DNA from: Halieaceae bacterium
GTDB lineage: Bacteria > Pseudomonadota > Gammaproteobacteria > Pseudomonadales > Halieaceae
Length of the DNA stretch: 8,321 bases
Direction: 5' to 3'
NCBI GenBank assembly: GCA_018666055.1
Contig: JABJAS010000124.1
Span: forward strand, 1 to 8,321
The position numbers and the translations under genes were made by a program. Positions within the stretch are counted from its first letter, which is position 1. Every line of letters begins with the position of its first letter. A model generated the notes under the pieces. That model saw nothing but the letters and a program-made list of their open reading frames with translations. It had not been told where the DNA came from and did not search any database. Of the stretch, positions 1 to 6,614 are shown in pieces.

Positions 1-94
1 CACCGGTGCAGGGGGGCTGATCCCTGCTTAGGGTGATCATGAGCCGGCGATGGGTAACGGAGCGGGCTGCGGCTCGACTCTGCTTTGAGCTGAG

Positions 95-119
95 ATAGAC
101 GCTAATTAGGGTACTCTAT
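95..119. promoter_or_regulatory. Candidate LysR-type operator upstream of the LysR gene
   Basis: An interrupted dyad, ATAGA at 95-99 and TCTAT at 115-119, brackets an AT-rich core containing the small palindrome TAATTA (103-108). Its centre lies about 54 bp before the regulator's ATG, where autoregulating LysR proteins commonly bind. The arms are only 5 bp long and could occur by chance. The rest of 1-160 shows no supportable gene; a 6-bp stem (GCAGGG 8-13 with CCCTGC 22-27) may belong to whatever lies to the left. Confidence 0.2.
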
Positions 120-160
120 TGTCTTTACAGCAATAATACTCAAAGGCTCAGAAGACGATT

Positions 161-1066
161 ATGGATCAACTCAGGGCATTGCGTTACTTCTGTAAAGTAG
201 TCGAGACCGGCAGTTTCACCAAAGCTGCGGAGAGCTTCTCGGTGCCTGCCTCCTCTTTGTCGAGACGCATTGCTGATCTGGAAAAGAGTCTTGGCGCAAA
301 TTTGCTCAAGCGCACCACTCGAGTGGTTCAAGTCACCGAGATCGGTAAGGCTTATTATGAGCAGGTGCAGGATGTCTTGGCGCAGCTGGCATTCAGCGAT
401 GAGTCTGTCAGAGCCTATCAGGCCAGTCCCACCGGTACCTTGCGCATCAGCACGATGGTGACTTTCGGAGAGGAGATTTTAATGCCGCTCCTCGATGAGT
501 TTAAACACCTGTATCCGGAGATTATTTTAGATGTGAGTTTCAGTGACGAGCTATCGACTTTGTCTCGAGATGAGGTCGATATTGCCATCCGAGGGGGCTA
601 TGCACCCAACGAGCGGGTTCAGGCGGTGCGTCTCATGGACAACGAATTTATCCCAGTGGCGTCGCCAGATTACCTAGTGTCGAATGGCATCCCCAAAAAG
701 GCCACCGACTTACGTACGCATCACGGACTGTTTTTTCGCACACCCCACGGGCCGTCGCCTTGGTTGTGTGAGCAGGATGGGCAGTGGCTTGATGTGTCAG
801 GCAAGATTTTTTCGATTTCTAACAATGCCACGTGGCTTCTCAGGCAAGTGGCGTTAGGGCACGGTATTTGCATGGCGCCCAGATGGTTGCTTAAACAAGA
901 TTTAAAGAGTGGGGTGGTGCAGGAGCTCATGATCAGGCCGAAGCTGCGAGTGAATCAAAATAAAGATCTGGCCATCTTCTTGCTGTATCAGAAGCAGCAG
1001 TACCGCGTGCCGAAGGTTAAAGTGGCGGTGGATTTTTTGGTGGCTCGTATCCAATCGCAAGACTGA
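161..1066 (+). CDS. LysR-type transcriptional regulator
   Basis: DNA-binding transcription factor of the LysR family; 301 aa is the normal family length. Residues about 1-60 form the winged helix-turn-helix, recognisable from the run with TKAAESFSVPASSLSRRIADLE (about residues 20-41) followed by LGANLLKRTTR. Residues about 90-295 are the periplasmic-binding-protein-like effector domain, with the usual PTGTLRIS linker entry and the DVDIAIRGG segment that ends the first lobe. The ATG at 161 fits the usual family N-terminus, although its ribosome binding site is weak (AGAAG about 8 bases upstream). It converges on the reductase gene and has no divergent partner inside the window, so its classical target could be itself, a gene left of the window, or the catabolic-looking genes to the right. 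The effector cannot be predicted. The family call is certain; the role is not. Confidence 0.95.
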   Translation: MDQLRALRYFCKVVETGSFTKAAESFSVPASSLSRRIADLEKSLGANLLKRTTRVVQVTEIGKAYYEQVQDVLAQLAFSDESVRAYQASPTGTLRISTMVTFGEEILMPLLDEFKHLYPEIILDVSFSDELSTLSRDEVDIAIRGGYAPNERVQAVRLMDNEFIPVASPDYLVSNGIPKKATDLRTHHGLFFRTPHGPSPWLCEQDGQWLDVSGKIFSISNNATWLLRQVALGHGICMAPRWLLKQDLKSGVVQELMIRPKLRVNQNKDLAIFLLYQKQQYRVPKVKVAVDFLVARIQSQD

Positions 1067-1095
1067 GAAAATCACCCTGTTGAATTGATTGGGCG

Positions 1096-1127
1096 GAGGG
1101 TATCGCTCAATCGATAGCGATACCCTC
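1096..1127. terminator. Perfect hairpin between convergent genes, possible bidirectional terminator
   Basis: GAGGGTATCGCT (1096-1107) and its exact reverse complement (1116-1127) form a 12-bp perfect stem with an 8-base loop that itself contains ATCGAT. It sits in the 77-bp gap between the stops of the LysR gene and the reductase gene. Neither strand has a clear T-run after the stem, so it is not a canonical rho-independent terminator. It may still end transcription, protect 3' ends, or be a protein-binding palindrome. Confidence 0.5.
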
Positions 1128-1143
1128 ACTAAGGTGAAAATCG

Positions 1144-2247
1144 TTACTCAGGGGTGGGGACGATCAGCACCTTACCGTTTCTGCCGTCTTGCGCTGCACG
1201 AGTCACCGCCGCTGTCACGTCAGCCACGGCGAAGCGGGAATCCACATCGGCTGTGAGCACACCACTGGCAATCAGCGGAATGATCCTGCCAAAGGCGGCT
1301 TGTTTCTCGGCTAATGTGGCGCTCTCATACCACTTGGCCAGCCAAAAGCTGCGGTTGCGGGTATCCTTAAAAATCGCCATGCCCGTATTGAGGGTCGCTG
1401 GCTGTCCCGACAGCATGCCGTAGGCAACGATCGTGCCGCTGTAGGCCAAGCTGTTGGTTAGCCGGGTATACGTCTCACCACCAACAGGGTCCAGGGCCAG
1501 TACAACCGGGTCACCCCCCGTCGCCTCGGCGATCTGCTCGGCAAGGTCTGGTCCGTCAATCAGAACAACGTCGGCCCCTTTGGCATAGAGCTGTTCGGCG
1601 AGTCCCTCACGGCGCACGACATTAACTGTTTTGATACCGCGTTGCTGAGCGAGCTGAATGACGTAACCACCAACGGCAGAGTTGGCGGCACTTTGAACAA
1701 TCCACTGACCTTCACTGAGCTCAACGAAGGAGTCCAGCATTAACAGCGCCGTGACGGGGTTCACCACTGACATTCCGAGTTGTTCAATCACCTCAGGCGC
1801 CACCGGCCCCATGTCGGGTAGCGGGAGAAAGCCTGCCTCAGGCGCGACCACCTCATCGCTCCAGGTGCCACCCCCTAAAATCAGGACCAACTGGCCTTCT
1901 TTGAGGTAGCTCGCCTCGGGCGTCACTTCAACGACTCGACCCACCCCCTCGCTGCCGGCTTTGGCGGGTAACACGGCATCGACACCATACTGACCGGCGA
2001 TTTGTAACAGGTCTGAGGGGTTAATCGGCGCCGCTAATACGCGCACTCTCACTTCGCCACGCTGCAGCGCTCGAGATGCGGCGGCCTTGACCGTGAGCAC
2101 GTCAGCGGGATTACCAATTGCATTAAATTCGGCGTGTAGCCGCATTGCGGTTGACGCGTCTTGGTGTTCACTATGGCCATCGGCCTGCGAAAAGGCTGCG
2201 AAGCCCAGCAACACCGCTGCTGTCGTGATGAGTGAAAAAGTTTTCAT
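1144..2247 (-). CDS. Exported MDR-family reductase (2-enoyl thioester reductase / quinone oxidoreductase-like)
   Basis: Zinc-free medium-chain dehydrogenase/reductase, 367 aa from the ATG at 2247. Residues 1-22 look like a Sec signal peptide (MKTF, hydrophobic core, SQA before Asp23). The catalytic domain begins near Met35. It has the NPSD...GQY segment with Tyr87, the position of the catalytic tyrosine of Etr/MECR-type reductases, then a Rossmann-fold loop (SAANSAVGGY, about 186-195). NVVRR (209-213) follows, where MECR enzymes bind the 2'-phosphate of NADPH. The expected reaction is NADPH-dependent reduction of an activated C=C bond. The mature chain has no cysteine, which excludes zinc-alcohol-dehydrogenase ligands and fits life outside the cytoplasm. 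An export signal on a cofactor-dependent reductase is odd. Initiation at the in-frame ATG at 2145 would give a normal-length cytoplasmic enzyme of 333 aa. The gene lies 73 bp downstream of the carrier gene on the same strand, with no convincing promoter between them. Confidence 0.85.
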   Translation of the reverse strand: MKTFSLITTAAVLLGFAAFSQADGHSEHQDASTAMRLHAEFNAIGNPADVLTVKAAASRALQRGEVRVRVLAAPINPSDLLQIAGQYGVDAVLPAKAGSEGVGRVVEVTPEASYLKEGQLVLILGGGTWSDEVVAPEAGFLPLPDMGPVAPEVIEQLGMSVVNPVTALLMLDSFVELSEGQWIVQSAANSAVGGYVIQLAQQRGIKTVNVVRREGLAEQLYAKGADVVLIDGPDLAEQIAEATGGDPVVLALDPVGGETYTRLTNSLAYSGTIVAYGMLSGQPATLNTGMAIFKDTRNRSFWLAKWYESATLAEKQAAFGRIIPLIASGVLTADVDSRFAVADVTAAVTRAAQDGRNGKVLIVPTPE

Positions 2248-2320
2248 AGTCTGATTCCAGTATTGATTGTTTGTGTTTGATTCCCACCGCGTCATCTGTG
2301 ATGCCGCCGTGCGTAACCGC

Positions 2321-3637
2321 TTACGCCAGCTGGTCTGGCGCTTGATGCGTCTCTTGCTCAAACCATCGGCCCAAATAGATGCCCACCATGGCCCACAGTG
2401 CCGCTATGCCTGCGCCCACTGCGGCGACAGCCGCCAACCCGAGGCCCATTCCTTGGGTCAGGCCAGTAAACGCCCAAGCCATCAGCATATCGCCGCCTCG
2501 GTAGGCGACGATGTCGATAACGGGTTTGGCTTTGAAGCGCGTCTCTCTGTCGACTCGGGTGAAAAGCACTTCACGAGCCGGCCTGGTGACCGCGTAGTTG
2601 CCGGCGCGCCTGATGACTTGCAACGCTATTACGGCGCCGAGAAACGGCGAAATCGCCACAATGATGAGGCCCGTGCAAATCATCACGGGAATTAAAGCAA
2701 TGGTCACCGGCATGCCAAATTTTCCGACGATTCGCCCGGTCGCAAACAGTCCCACCGCGATGGACAGTACGTTGACCGCTAGATCCATCTGCGCCCAGAT
2801 GGCTGTCCGATCTGCGCGGCTGAGTTCAGCCAGTAAGTTCTTTAGCTCAAAATAGACGAATGAACTGATGCCGGTGTACAGCAGGATGAACAGGCCAATG
2901 GCCAGTAGGTAGGGGTTCGATATCAATAAGGTAAACCCTGCAAATGGGTTACCGCCAATTCGAGGAGGAATGGTTTTTGCCGCTGATGCCTCGTTGCCGA
3001 GGTCTGATGCCTTGAGTGTTTGTAGATAAAAAATAAGGGGGATAGGCAGTAGCAACAGTGCGCTGGCGAGCAGCAATAAGGTGTCGGTGCCCAAATAAGC
3101 CGAAAAAAAAGAGGGAATAAAGGGTCCAATCAGTCCGCCTACACTCGCGCCCGCGGCAATGATGCCAAATAGCCGGCCAGCCTGCTCTTTAGTGAACAGT
3201 TCCGACATAAAAGTCCAGAATACTGAGATATGAAAAAGGCTAAAAACGCTCACCCAGACGTAGAAGGATTTGTCGATCAGCGTCCGATCGTTGATGGTGA
3301 GTGCGAGGGCATAAAAAATTAAGAACGTGAGCGCGAAAATCCCGTAGGTGGTAGGCACTAAGAGACGGAGTGGGAATCGCGCTACCAACGCGCCATACAG
3401 CGCAACGACCGCGGTGCTGATGAAGAAGTTGAGGGTCCATAGCCAGCTGACCTCCGCATCGCTCCAGTCGCTGGCCATGGCGTCTCGCACCGGGCGCAGA
3501 ATGTAGTAGGCAGACATTAGCAGGACCACAAAGAGAAATGAGCCGACGACGGCTTTTATTTCATGCCCTTGAACGTTGGCCATAGTGCCAAGGAGTTGTG
3601 AAATGCGACTGCGCTCTGTCGTCTCCATTGCTTTCAT
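2321..3637 (-). CDS. Twelve-TM MFS-type carrier related to NTP/NDP exchange transporters
   Basis: Inner-membrane carrier of about 438 aa. The hydrophobicity pattern supports 12 transmembrane segments. The first contains SAYYILRPVRDAM, and the region before segment 11 contains TRPAREVLF and FKAKPVIDIVAYRGGD. These segments resemble the ATP/ADP translocase (AAA, TC 2.A.12) branch of the MFS superfamily, which also has divergent members in free-living bacteria with unknown substrates. Nucleotide exchange is therefore not established here. The start is uncertain: the frame extends to a GTG at 3667, and ATGs lie at 3637 and 3628, none with a good Shine-Dalgarno sequence. I chose 3637 because the extra N-terminal residues (MPAQHHHVSP) look unlike the family. 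The gene is probably the first of a two-gene unit with the reductase downstream. The family call is firm; the substrate is unknown. Confidence 0.85.
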   Translation of the reverse strand: MKAMETTERSRISQLLGTMANVQGHEIKAVVGSFLFVVLLMSAYYILRPVRDAMASDWSDAEVSWLWTLNFFISTAVVALYGALVARFPLRLLVPTTYGIFALTFLIFYALALTINDRTLIDKSFYVWVSVFSLFHISVFWTFMSELFTKEQAGRLFGIIAAGASVGGLIGPFIPSFFSAYLGTDTLLLLASALLLLPIPLIFYLQTLKASDLGNEASAAKTIPPRIGGNPFAGFTLLISNPYLLAIGLFILLYTGISSFVYFELKNLLAELSRADRTAIWAQMDLAVNVLSIAVGLFATGRIVGKFGMPVTIALIPVMICTGLIIVAISPFLGAVIALQVIRRAGNYAVTRPAREVLFTRVDRETRFKAKPVIDIVAYRGGDMLMAWAFTGLTQGMGLGLAAVAAVGAGIAALWAMVGIYLGRWFEQETHQAPDQLA

Positions 3638-3774
3638 TGGGCTCACATGATGGTGTTGGGCTGGCACTGCCGGGTGCTTTTGCTTCGGTCGAGACGGGGT
3701 GCCCCCTACGGAGGCATGATTAGACCGCGTCTGTTTAGCGATATAAAGAGACGGTTTAACATTTCTTTGTTGTT

Positions 3775-3802
3775 TTTAAAGCAATAATCGGTGGACTGTA
3801 AA
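3775..3802 (-). promoter_or_regulatory. Candidate sigma70 promoter for the carrier-reductase unit
   Basis: On the minus strand TTTACA (3797-3802) and TTTAAA (3775-3780) are separated by 16 bases, giving five of six and four of six consensus matches. The implied leader to the ATG at 3637 is about 130 bases. A perfect TTGACA also occurs further upstream (3889-3894), but with a poor -10 partner. Confidence 0.3.
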
Positions 3803-3976
3803 GGGGCGGTCGACCCGCAATTCGTGGGAGGCTTTTCTAACACTTCTCGGGCACCGTGCCGCTGATGACGGTACAGCAGAAACGCCTCTGTCAAAGTCTG
3901 TTTTTTCAGCGGGTTGTGAAAAAACGCTCGTGGACGAGTGACGGGTCATAATGAGGAGACGGCTGGACACTTCGAT

Positions 3977-3997
3977 AAAACCCCGCGCGAGGCGGGG
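3977..3997 (-). terminator. Rho-independent terminator of the small membrane protein gene
   Basis: Read on the minus strand, CCCCGC and GCGGGG form a 6-bp GC-only stem around a 5-base loop (stem 3981-3986 with 3992-3997), followed directly by TTTT (3977-3980). It lies 17 bases after the stop codon at 4015 and isolates this gene from the carrier gene downstream. Confidence 0.8.
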
Positions 3998-4014
3998 TCA
4001 GGCCAAACGCGCAG

Positions 4015-4413
4015 TCAGTCAGCTGGCTTCATCCAGGTCTGCAACAATTGCATAAGGATGATCGATGCAAGAAAGGCGATTTGAATTGGGTTGACGCTAG
4101 GGAAGCCAGTGAACTCGTCGACGAAACGTTGAGCAGTGACGGAAAGCCCCCCCGACTCGCCCGCGACCTGCAAGCCCGCCGCGATATCACCGAATAGTTG
4201 GTTAGTGTTCATAGTAAGCACTGTCATGAAAGAGATGACCGTTAAGCAGTACACGCTGACCAGAGCTTTACCCAGCAGCGGGACATTGCCGTTCATTTGG
4301 ATGTTATTCGTCATTCTGAAGCCCAGCCAAATGGCGACGATGTACGCTAAAAACCAGACGGCGTTACCCGACATAAATGCTGCAAGCAAATTCCACATAT
4401 CCATTTCAGACAT
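4015..4413 (-). CDS. Small integral membrane protein of unknown function
   Basis: I do not recognise this 132-aa protein. The sequence predicts three membrane segments, near residues 17-36, 46-68 and 108-127. A hydrophilic loop of about 40 residues (about 69-107) between the second and third is rich in Gly, Gln and acidic residues (NQLFGDIAAGLQVAGESGG). There is no cleavable signal peptide and no obvious catalytic motif; the only cysteine (Cys56) is within segment 2. The start at 4413 is well supported by GAGG (4421-4424) 7 bases upstream. It has its own promoter candidate and a strong terminator, so it is transcribed alone, divergently from the VOC gene at 4614. Its composition and clean translation signals make it a real gene. 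Any function would be a guess. Confidence 0.8.
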   Translation of the reverse strand: MSEMDMWNLLAAFMSGNAVWFLAYIVAIWLGFRMTNNIQMNGNVPLLGKALVSVYCLTVISFMTVLTMNTNQLFGDIAAGLQVAGESGGLSVTAQRFVDEFTGFPSVNPIQIAFLASIILMQLLQTWMKPAD

Positions 4414-4462
4414 TTTAAAACCTCGCTTTATTGGTTGTTATTGAGCACCGGGGTGCATGATG

Positions 4463-4490
4463 AGTATGCGTAGATGGAGCAGGAAGTCAA
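4463..4490 (-). promoter_or_regulatory. Candidate sigma70 promoter for the small membrane protein gene
   Basis: Minus-strand TTGACT (4485-4490) and CATACT (4463-4468) are spaced by 16 bases and match the consensus at five and four positions. The predicted start of transcription is near 4456, giving a leader of about 43 bases. The palindrome GCACCGGGGTGC (4445-4456) falls at the start of that leader. Confidence 0.4.
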
Positions 4491-4522
4491 AGCGGTCTTT
4501 TTTATCGCGCTGTCATTTGATT

Positions 4523-4550
4523 TTGGTAGGGGTATACCGCTGTCTAAATA
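4523..4550 (+). promoter_or_regulatory. Candidate promoter for the small VOC gene
   Basis: TTGGTA (4523-4528) and TAAATA (4545-4550) are spaced by 16 bases, and the leader to the ATG at 4614 would be about 57 bases. The spacer contains the palindrome GGTATACC. The match to the consensus is moderate and other pairings are possible in this AT-rich stretch. Confidence 0.28.
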
Positions 4551-4613
4551 CCAGTAAACTGTCGCCCGATCACGACAGCGTGCATCACTTAATCACATAA
4601 CAGAGGAAAGCCA

Positions 4614-4988
4614 ATGTTCAGTCACATCATGATCGGTGCTAACGATATAGAAGCGTCAAAGAAGTTCTACGATGCCGTGCTTGGCGCGCTGGGTTGTAAG
4701 GAAGGCGTTATAGACCCCAAGGGCCGTTGTTTTTACTTTCATCAAGGGTCTATTTTTGGATTGAGCGTGCCGATCGATGGCGACGCGGCAACACACGGTA
4801 ATGGCAGTACGATTGGTTTTAACGTCGAGAGTCCTGAACAAGGCGACGCGTGGCACACCGCAGGACTGGCCAACGGCGGTGTCACTTGCGAAGACCCACC
4901 GGGCGTTCGTGAAGCAGATTCGATGTATCTCGCTTACCTCCGGGATCCAGCGGGCAACAAGATTTGTGCGCTGAAGCGCATGGGCTAA
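4614..4988 (+). CDS. Single-domain VOC (glyoxalase/bleomycin-resistance-like) protein
   Basis: Cytoplasmic protein of 124 aa, the usual length for one vicinal oxygen chelate unit of two beta-alpha-beta-beta-beta modules. Module 1 opens with FSHIMIGANDIEASKKFYDAV (His4 in the first strand). Module 2 spans about 61-121 and ends in the family signature YLRDPAGNKICAL. Family members include glyoxalase I, dioxygenases, epimerases and antibiotic-binding proteins, so the reaction cannot be read from the fold. His4 is in place, but the position normally holding the second histidine is Thr66 and the C-terminal metal glutamate position is Cys118. A classical glyoxalase I metal centre is therefore unlikely. 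The start is firm: AGAGGAAAG lies just upstream of the ATG. No signal peptide is seen. It is followed by a stem-loop and appears to be transcribed alone. Confidence 0.88.
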   Translation: MFSHIMIGANDIEASKKFYDAVLGALGCKEGVIDPKGRCFYFHQGSIFGLSVPIDGDAATHGNGSTIGFNVESPEQGDAWHTAGLANGGVTCEDPPGVREADSMYLAYLRDPAGNKICALKRMG

Positions 4989-4995
4989 TCGCTGT

Positions 4996-5030
4996 GCAGC
5001 CGTTCGCCTGCTCAGCGGGTGTGCGGCTGT
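4996..5030 (+). terminator. Stem-loop after the small VOC gene, possible terminator
   Basis: CAGCCG (4997-5002) pairs with CGGCTG (5024-5029). An inner CGCCTG/CGGGTG stem, including two G-T pairs, extends it after a two-base internal bulge on each side. It begins about 8 bases after the stop codon. The following bases are TAATTAAAAAA rather than a T-run, so it is not a canonical terminator on the + strand. Confidence 0.35.
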
Positions 5031-5167
5031 AATTAAAAAACGTGGCGTTAGATTGATGCAAGCGGCTTATCAGCCCTCTATCCAGTGTTAGAGCCGGGTG
5101 TCCAACACAAGCTCGACGATTGAGAGGGCCGTATCGAAGCGCCTCTTCTCCTGGACAAACTCATTAG

Positions 5168-5179
5168 CCCAGTACTGGG
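5168..5179. promoter_or_regulatory. Perfect 12-bp palindrome upstream of the double-VOC gene
   Basis: CCCAGTACTGGG is a perfect palindrome ending 46 bases before the ATG at 5226. A dimeric repressor or activator could bind here. A separate interrupted dyad (GTGTT 5085-5089 and AACAC 5104-5108) lies further upstream. No convincing -35/-10 pair was found beside either, so the regulatory role is speculative. Confidence 0.25.
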
Positions 5180-5225
5180 TACCGCAGTAATAGTGCCCCT
5201 TCGTTTCGTGTTCAAGGATAGTCAA

Positions 5226-6368
5226 ATGAAAAAAAATAAAATCATGTCTGGTGTCGGTGCTCTAGTGACGTCTCTCTTTTTCGTTGCCGCGCATGCTGAT
5301 AATTACGAACTTCAGGCCACAGTTGATACGCCCGACCTCGCATTTGAATCAGAGACCGATATTGGCCTGTGGGCGCGCTACCATTTTGCGATTCATACCG
5401 AGGACTTTGATACCACTCGTGAGTTTTATCGGCGCCTCGGATTTACTGATGGGATCACTGGATTCCCATTAACAAACACCCATGCGATGGCTCGGGCATT
5501 GGGGATGTTTGATGTGTGCCAATATGAGCTCAAAAAGGGCGAGGTACTGTTGTTTCCGGGTGCCGAAAATACGACTGGCATTGATTTATTACAATGGCAT
5601 AAGCCGTTCAACCCAGAGCCGCCTTACGCATTGCCGAACCACCTCGGAATGGCTTACGCGACTTTGATGACGACCGAGTTATCAGCAGACTTTGCCTTGT
5701 TAACATCCCAAGGCGTGACATTTTTAAGCGAGCCATATGGCGCACCGGGGAATCGCTTCGTGTTTATGCGAGATCCCGACGGGGTGTACTTGAAGCTCGA
5801 GGAGAGCCCCATACCTCGTGGGTCAGCCAGCCAAGACACAACGCACATAGTGGGCATGCCTTACATCGGTATCAACGTCAGCGACGTGGATCAATCCGTG
5901 GCGTTTTACAGGCAGTTTGGTTATACCGAGGTACGCCTGATCAATGAGCAAACGCTTAGTGTTGAGGAATCTGCGGCCTGGGGCTTCGATCAGCCCGTGC
6001 GCTATCGTGGTGCTGATGTGACCATTAATCGAGGTGATCGACATCGACTCCGGTTGCTCCAATGGATAACGCCTTTTAATCCTGAGCCGGCATACCCAGC
6101 ACCCATCAATCACAAGGGCATCAATCGACTGGCTTTGACGGTGCCTAATGTGGAGCGGGCCACGCGGATTCTGTCTGAGCAAGGTGTTCCTTTTTTATCA
6201 GAGATAGCGCCGTGCTGTTCTGGTCAAGACACCGACGCCGGTGGGATTGTGCACGCGATTGATCCTGATGGCGTATTTCTGGAGCTAGTCGGAGATTTGA
6301 CGCCGCGACCGGTGCCACCGCAGCCTGAGCAGTGCCCACCTTTGGAGATACGCTACCCCCAGCCTTAA
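5226..6368 (+). CDS. Exported protein with two fused VOC units
   Basis: 380 aa from the ATG at 5226, chosen over the in-frame GTG at 5193 because AAGGA (5214-5218) precedes it and it gives a clean signal peptide: MKKNK, hydrophobic core, and AHA before Asp25. The mature protein has two homologous VOC units, about 50-193 and 211-355. Each carries the same internal landmark, LLQW..PFNPEP (121-132 and 277-288), and the same ending, DPDGV (183-187 and 346-350). The halves therefore arose by duplication. A Pro-rich tail follows. Metal positions differ: unit 1 has His53, Asp120 and His139 but Lys190 where the family has Glu; unit 2 has Tyr213, Arg276, His296 and Glu353. Four cysteines (98, 330, 331, 370) could form disulfides in the periplasm. 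It could be a dioxygenase, lyase, isomerase or ligand-binding protein. The VOC call is strong; the reaction is unknown. A terminator follows, so it is probably monocistronic. Confidence 0.88.
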   Translation: MKKNKIMSGVGALVTSLFFVAAHADNYELQATVDTPDLAFESETDIGLWARYHFAIHTEDFDTTREFYRRLGFTDGITGFPLTNTHAMARALGMFDVCQYELKKGEVLLFPGAENTTGIDLLQWHKPFNPEPPYALPNHLGMAYATLMTTELSADFALLTSQGVTFLSEPYGAPGNRFVFMRDPDGVYLKLEESPIPRGSASQDTTHIVGMPYIGINVSDVDQSVAFYRQFGYTEVRLINEQTLSVEESAAWGFDQPVRYRGADVTINRGDRHRLRLLQWITPFNPEPAYPAPINHKGINRLALTVPNVERATRILSEQGVPFLSEIAPCCSGQDTDAGGIVHAIDPDGVFLELVGDLTPRPVPPQPEQCPPLEIRYPQP

Positions 6369-6417
6369 ATCGCAGCGTTACCGTCACATTTGCCGACATC
6401 GATGGCGGTGGCTTGCT

Positions 6418-6437
6418 GCTGCCTCAGGCAGCTTTTT
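6418..6437 (+). terminator. Rho-independent terminator of the double-VOC gene
   Basis: GCTGCC (6418-6423) and GGCAGC (6427-6432) form a perfect 6-bp stem with a three-base TCA loop, followed immediately by TTTTT (6433-6437). It lies 50 bases after the stop codon at 6368 and separates this gene from the cyclase operon. Confidence 0.82.
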
Positions 6438-6463
6438 GGCATCACGCCAGTGACTGTTAAATC
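6436..6463 (+). promoter_or_regulatory. Candidate promoter for the cyclase-VOC pair
   Basis: TTGGCA (6436-6441), which begins in the T-run of the preceding terminator, is followed after 16 bases by TAAATC (6458-6463). The first box matches five of six consensus bases; the second is weak. The leader would be about 145 bases. An inverted repeat, CAGTGAC (6448-6454) and GTCACTG (6507-6513), lies across the region. No better promoter was visible between here and the start codon. Confidence 0.25.
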
Positions 6464-6614
6464 GGATCCCTGAAGCGACTCGACAGGGGCTAGAGGCCTG
6501 CGGGCGGTCACTGCCATGGGCTTAGGCTTGCTTTTGGGGCTTTAGCTGCAATGATTTTGCCTGAGCTGGCACAACCACGTAAGGTCACGGATCGACGATG
6601 AGGAGGAGGGGAGT

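Larger units (their letters stand above)
3638..4014. other. Intergenic region with promoter candidate and terminator only
   Basis: This 377-bp stretch separates the carrier gene from the small membrane protein gene. It holds the promoter candidate at 3775-3802 and the terminator at 3977-3997. The two overlapping minus-strand frames between 3706 and 3970 have no ribosome binding site, no recognisable motif and no protein-like composition, so I do not call them genes. No repeat or RNA gene was recognised. Confidence 0.6.

Noticed and set aside
1144..2247. Reductase as a zinc-dependent alcohol dehydrogenase
   Set aside because: The mature protein has no cysteine and none of the zinc-ligand patterns; the Tyr87 region and NADPH loop fit the zinc-free reductase branch.
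2267..2695. 142-codon open frame on the + strand opposite the carrier gene
   Set aside because: It is antisense to a clear 12-TM protein and to the gap before the reductase, its translation is rich in His and Arg with no motif, and it has no ribosome binding site.
3706..3970. Two overlapping short minus-strand frames in the carrier upstream region
   Set aside because: They lack start signals and protein-like composition; the region is better explained as promoter and leader DNA.
4614..4988. Small VOC protein as a true glyoxalase I
   Set aside because: Thr66 and Cys118 stand where metal-binding His and Glu would be expected, so a lactoylglutathione lyase name is not justified.
5823..6182. 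119-codon open frame on the minus strand within the double-VOC gene
   Set aside because: It lies entirely opposite a well-supported coding sequence with conserved VOC motifs, and its translation has no recognisable features.
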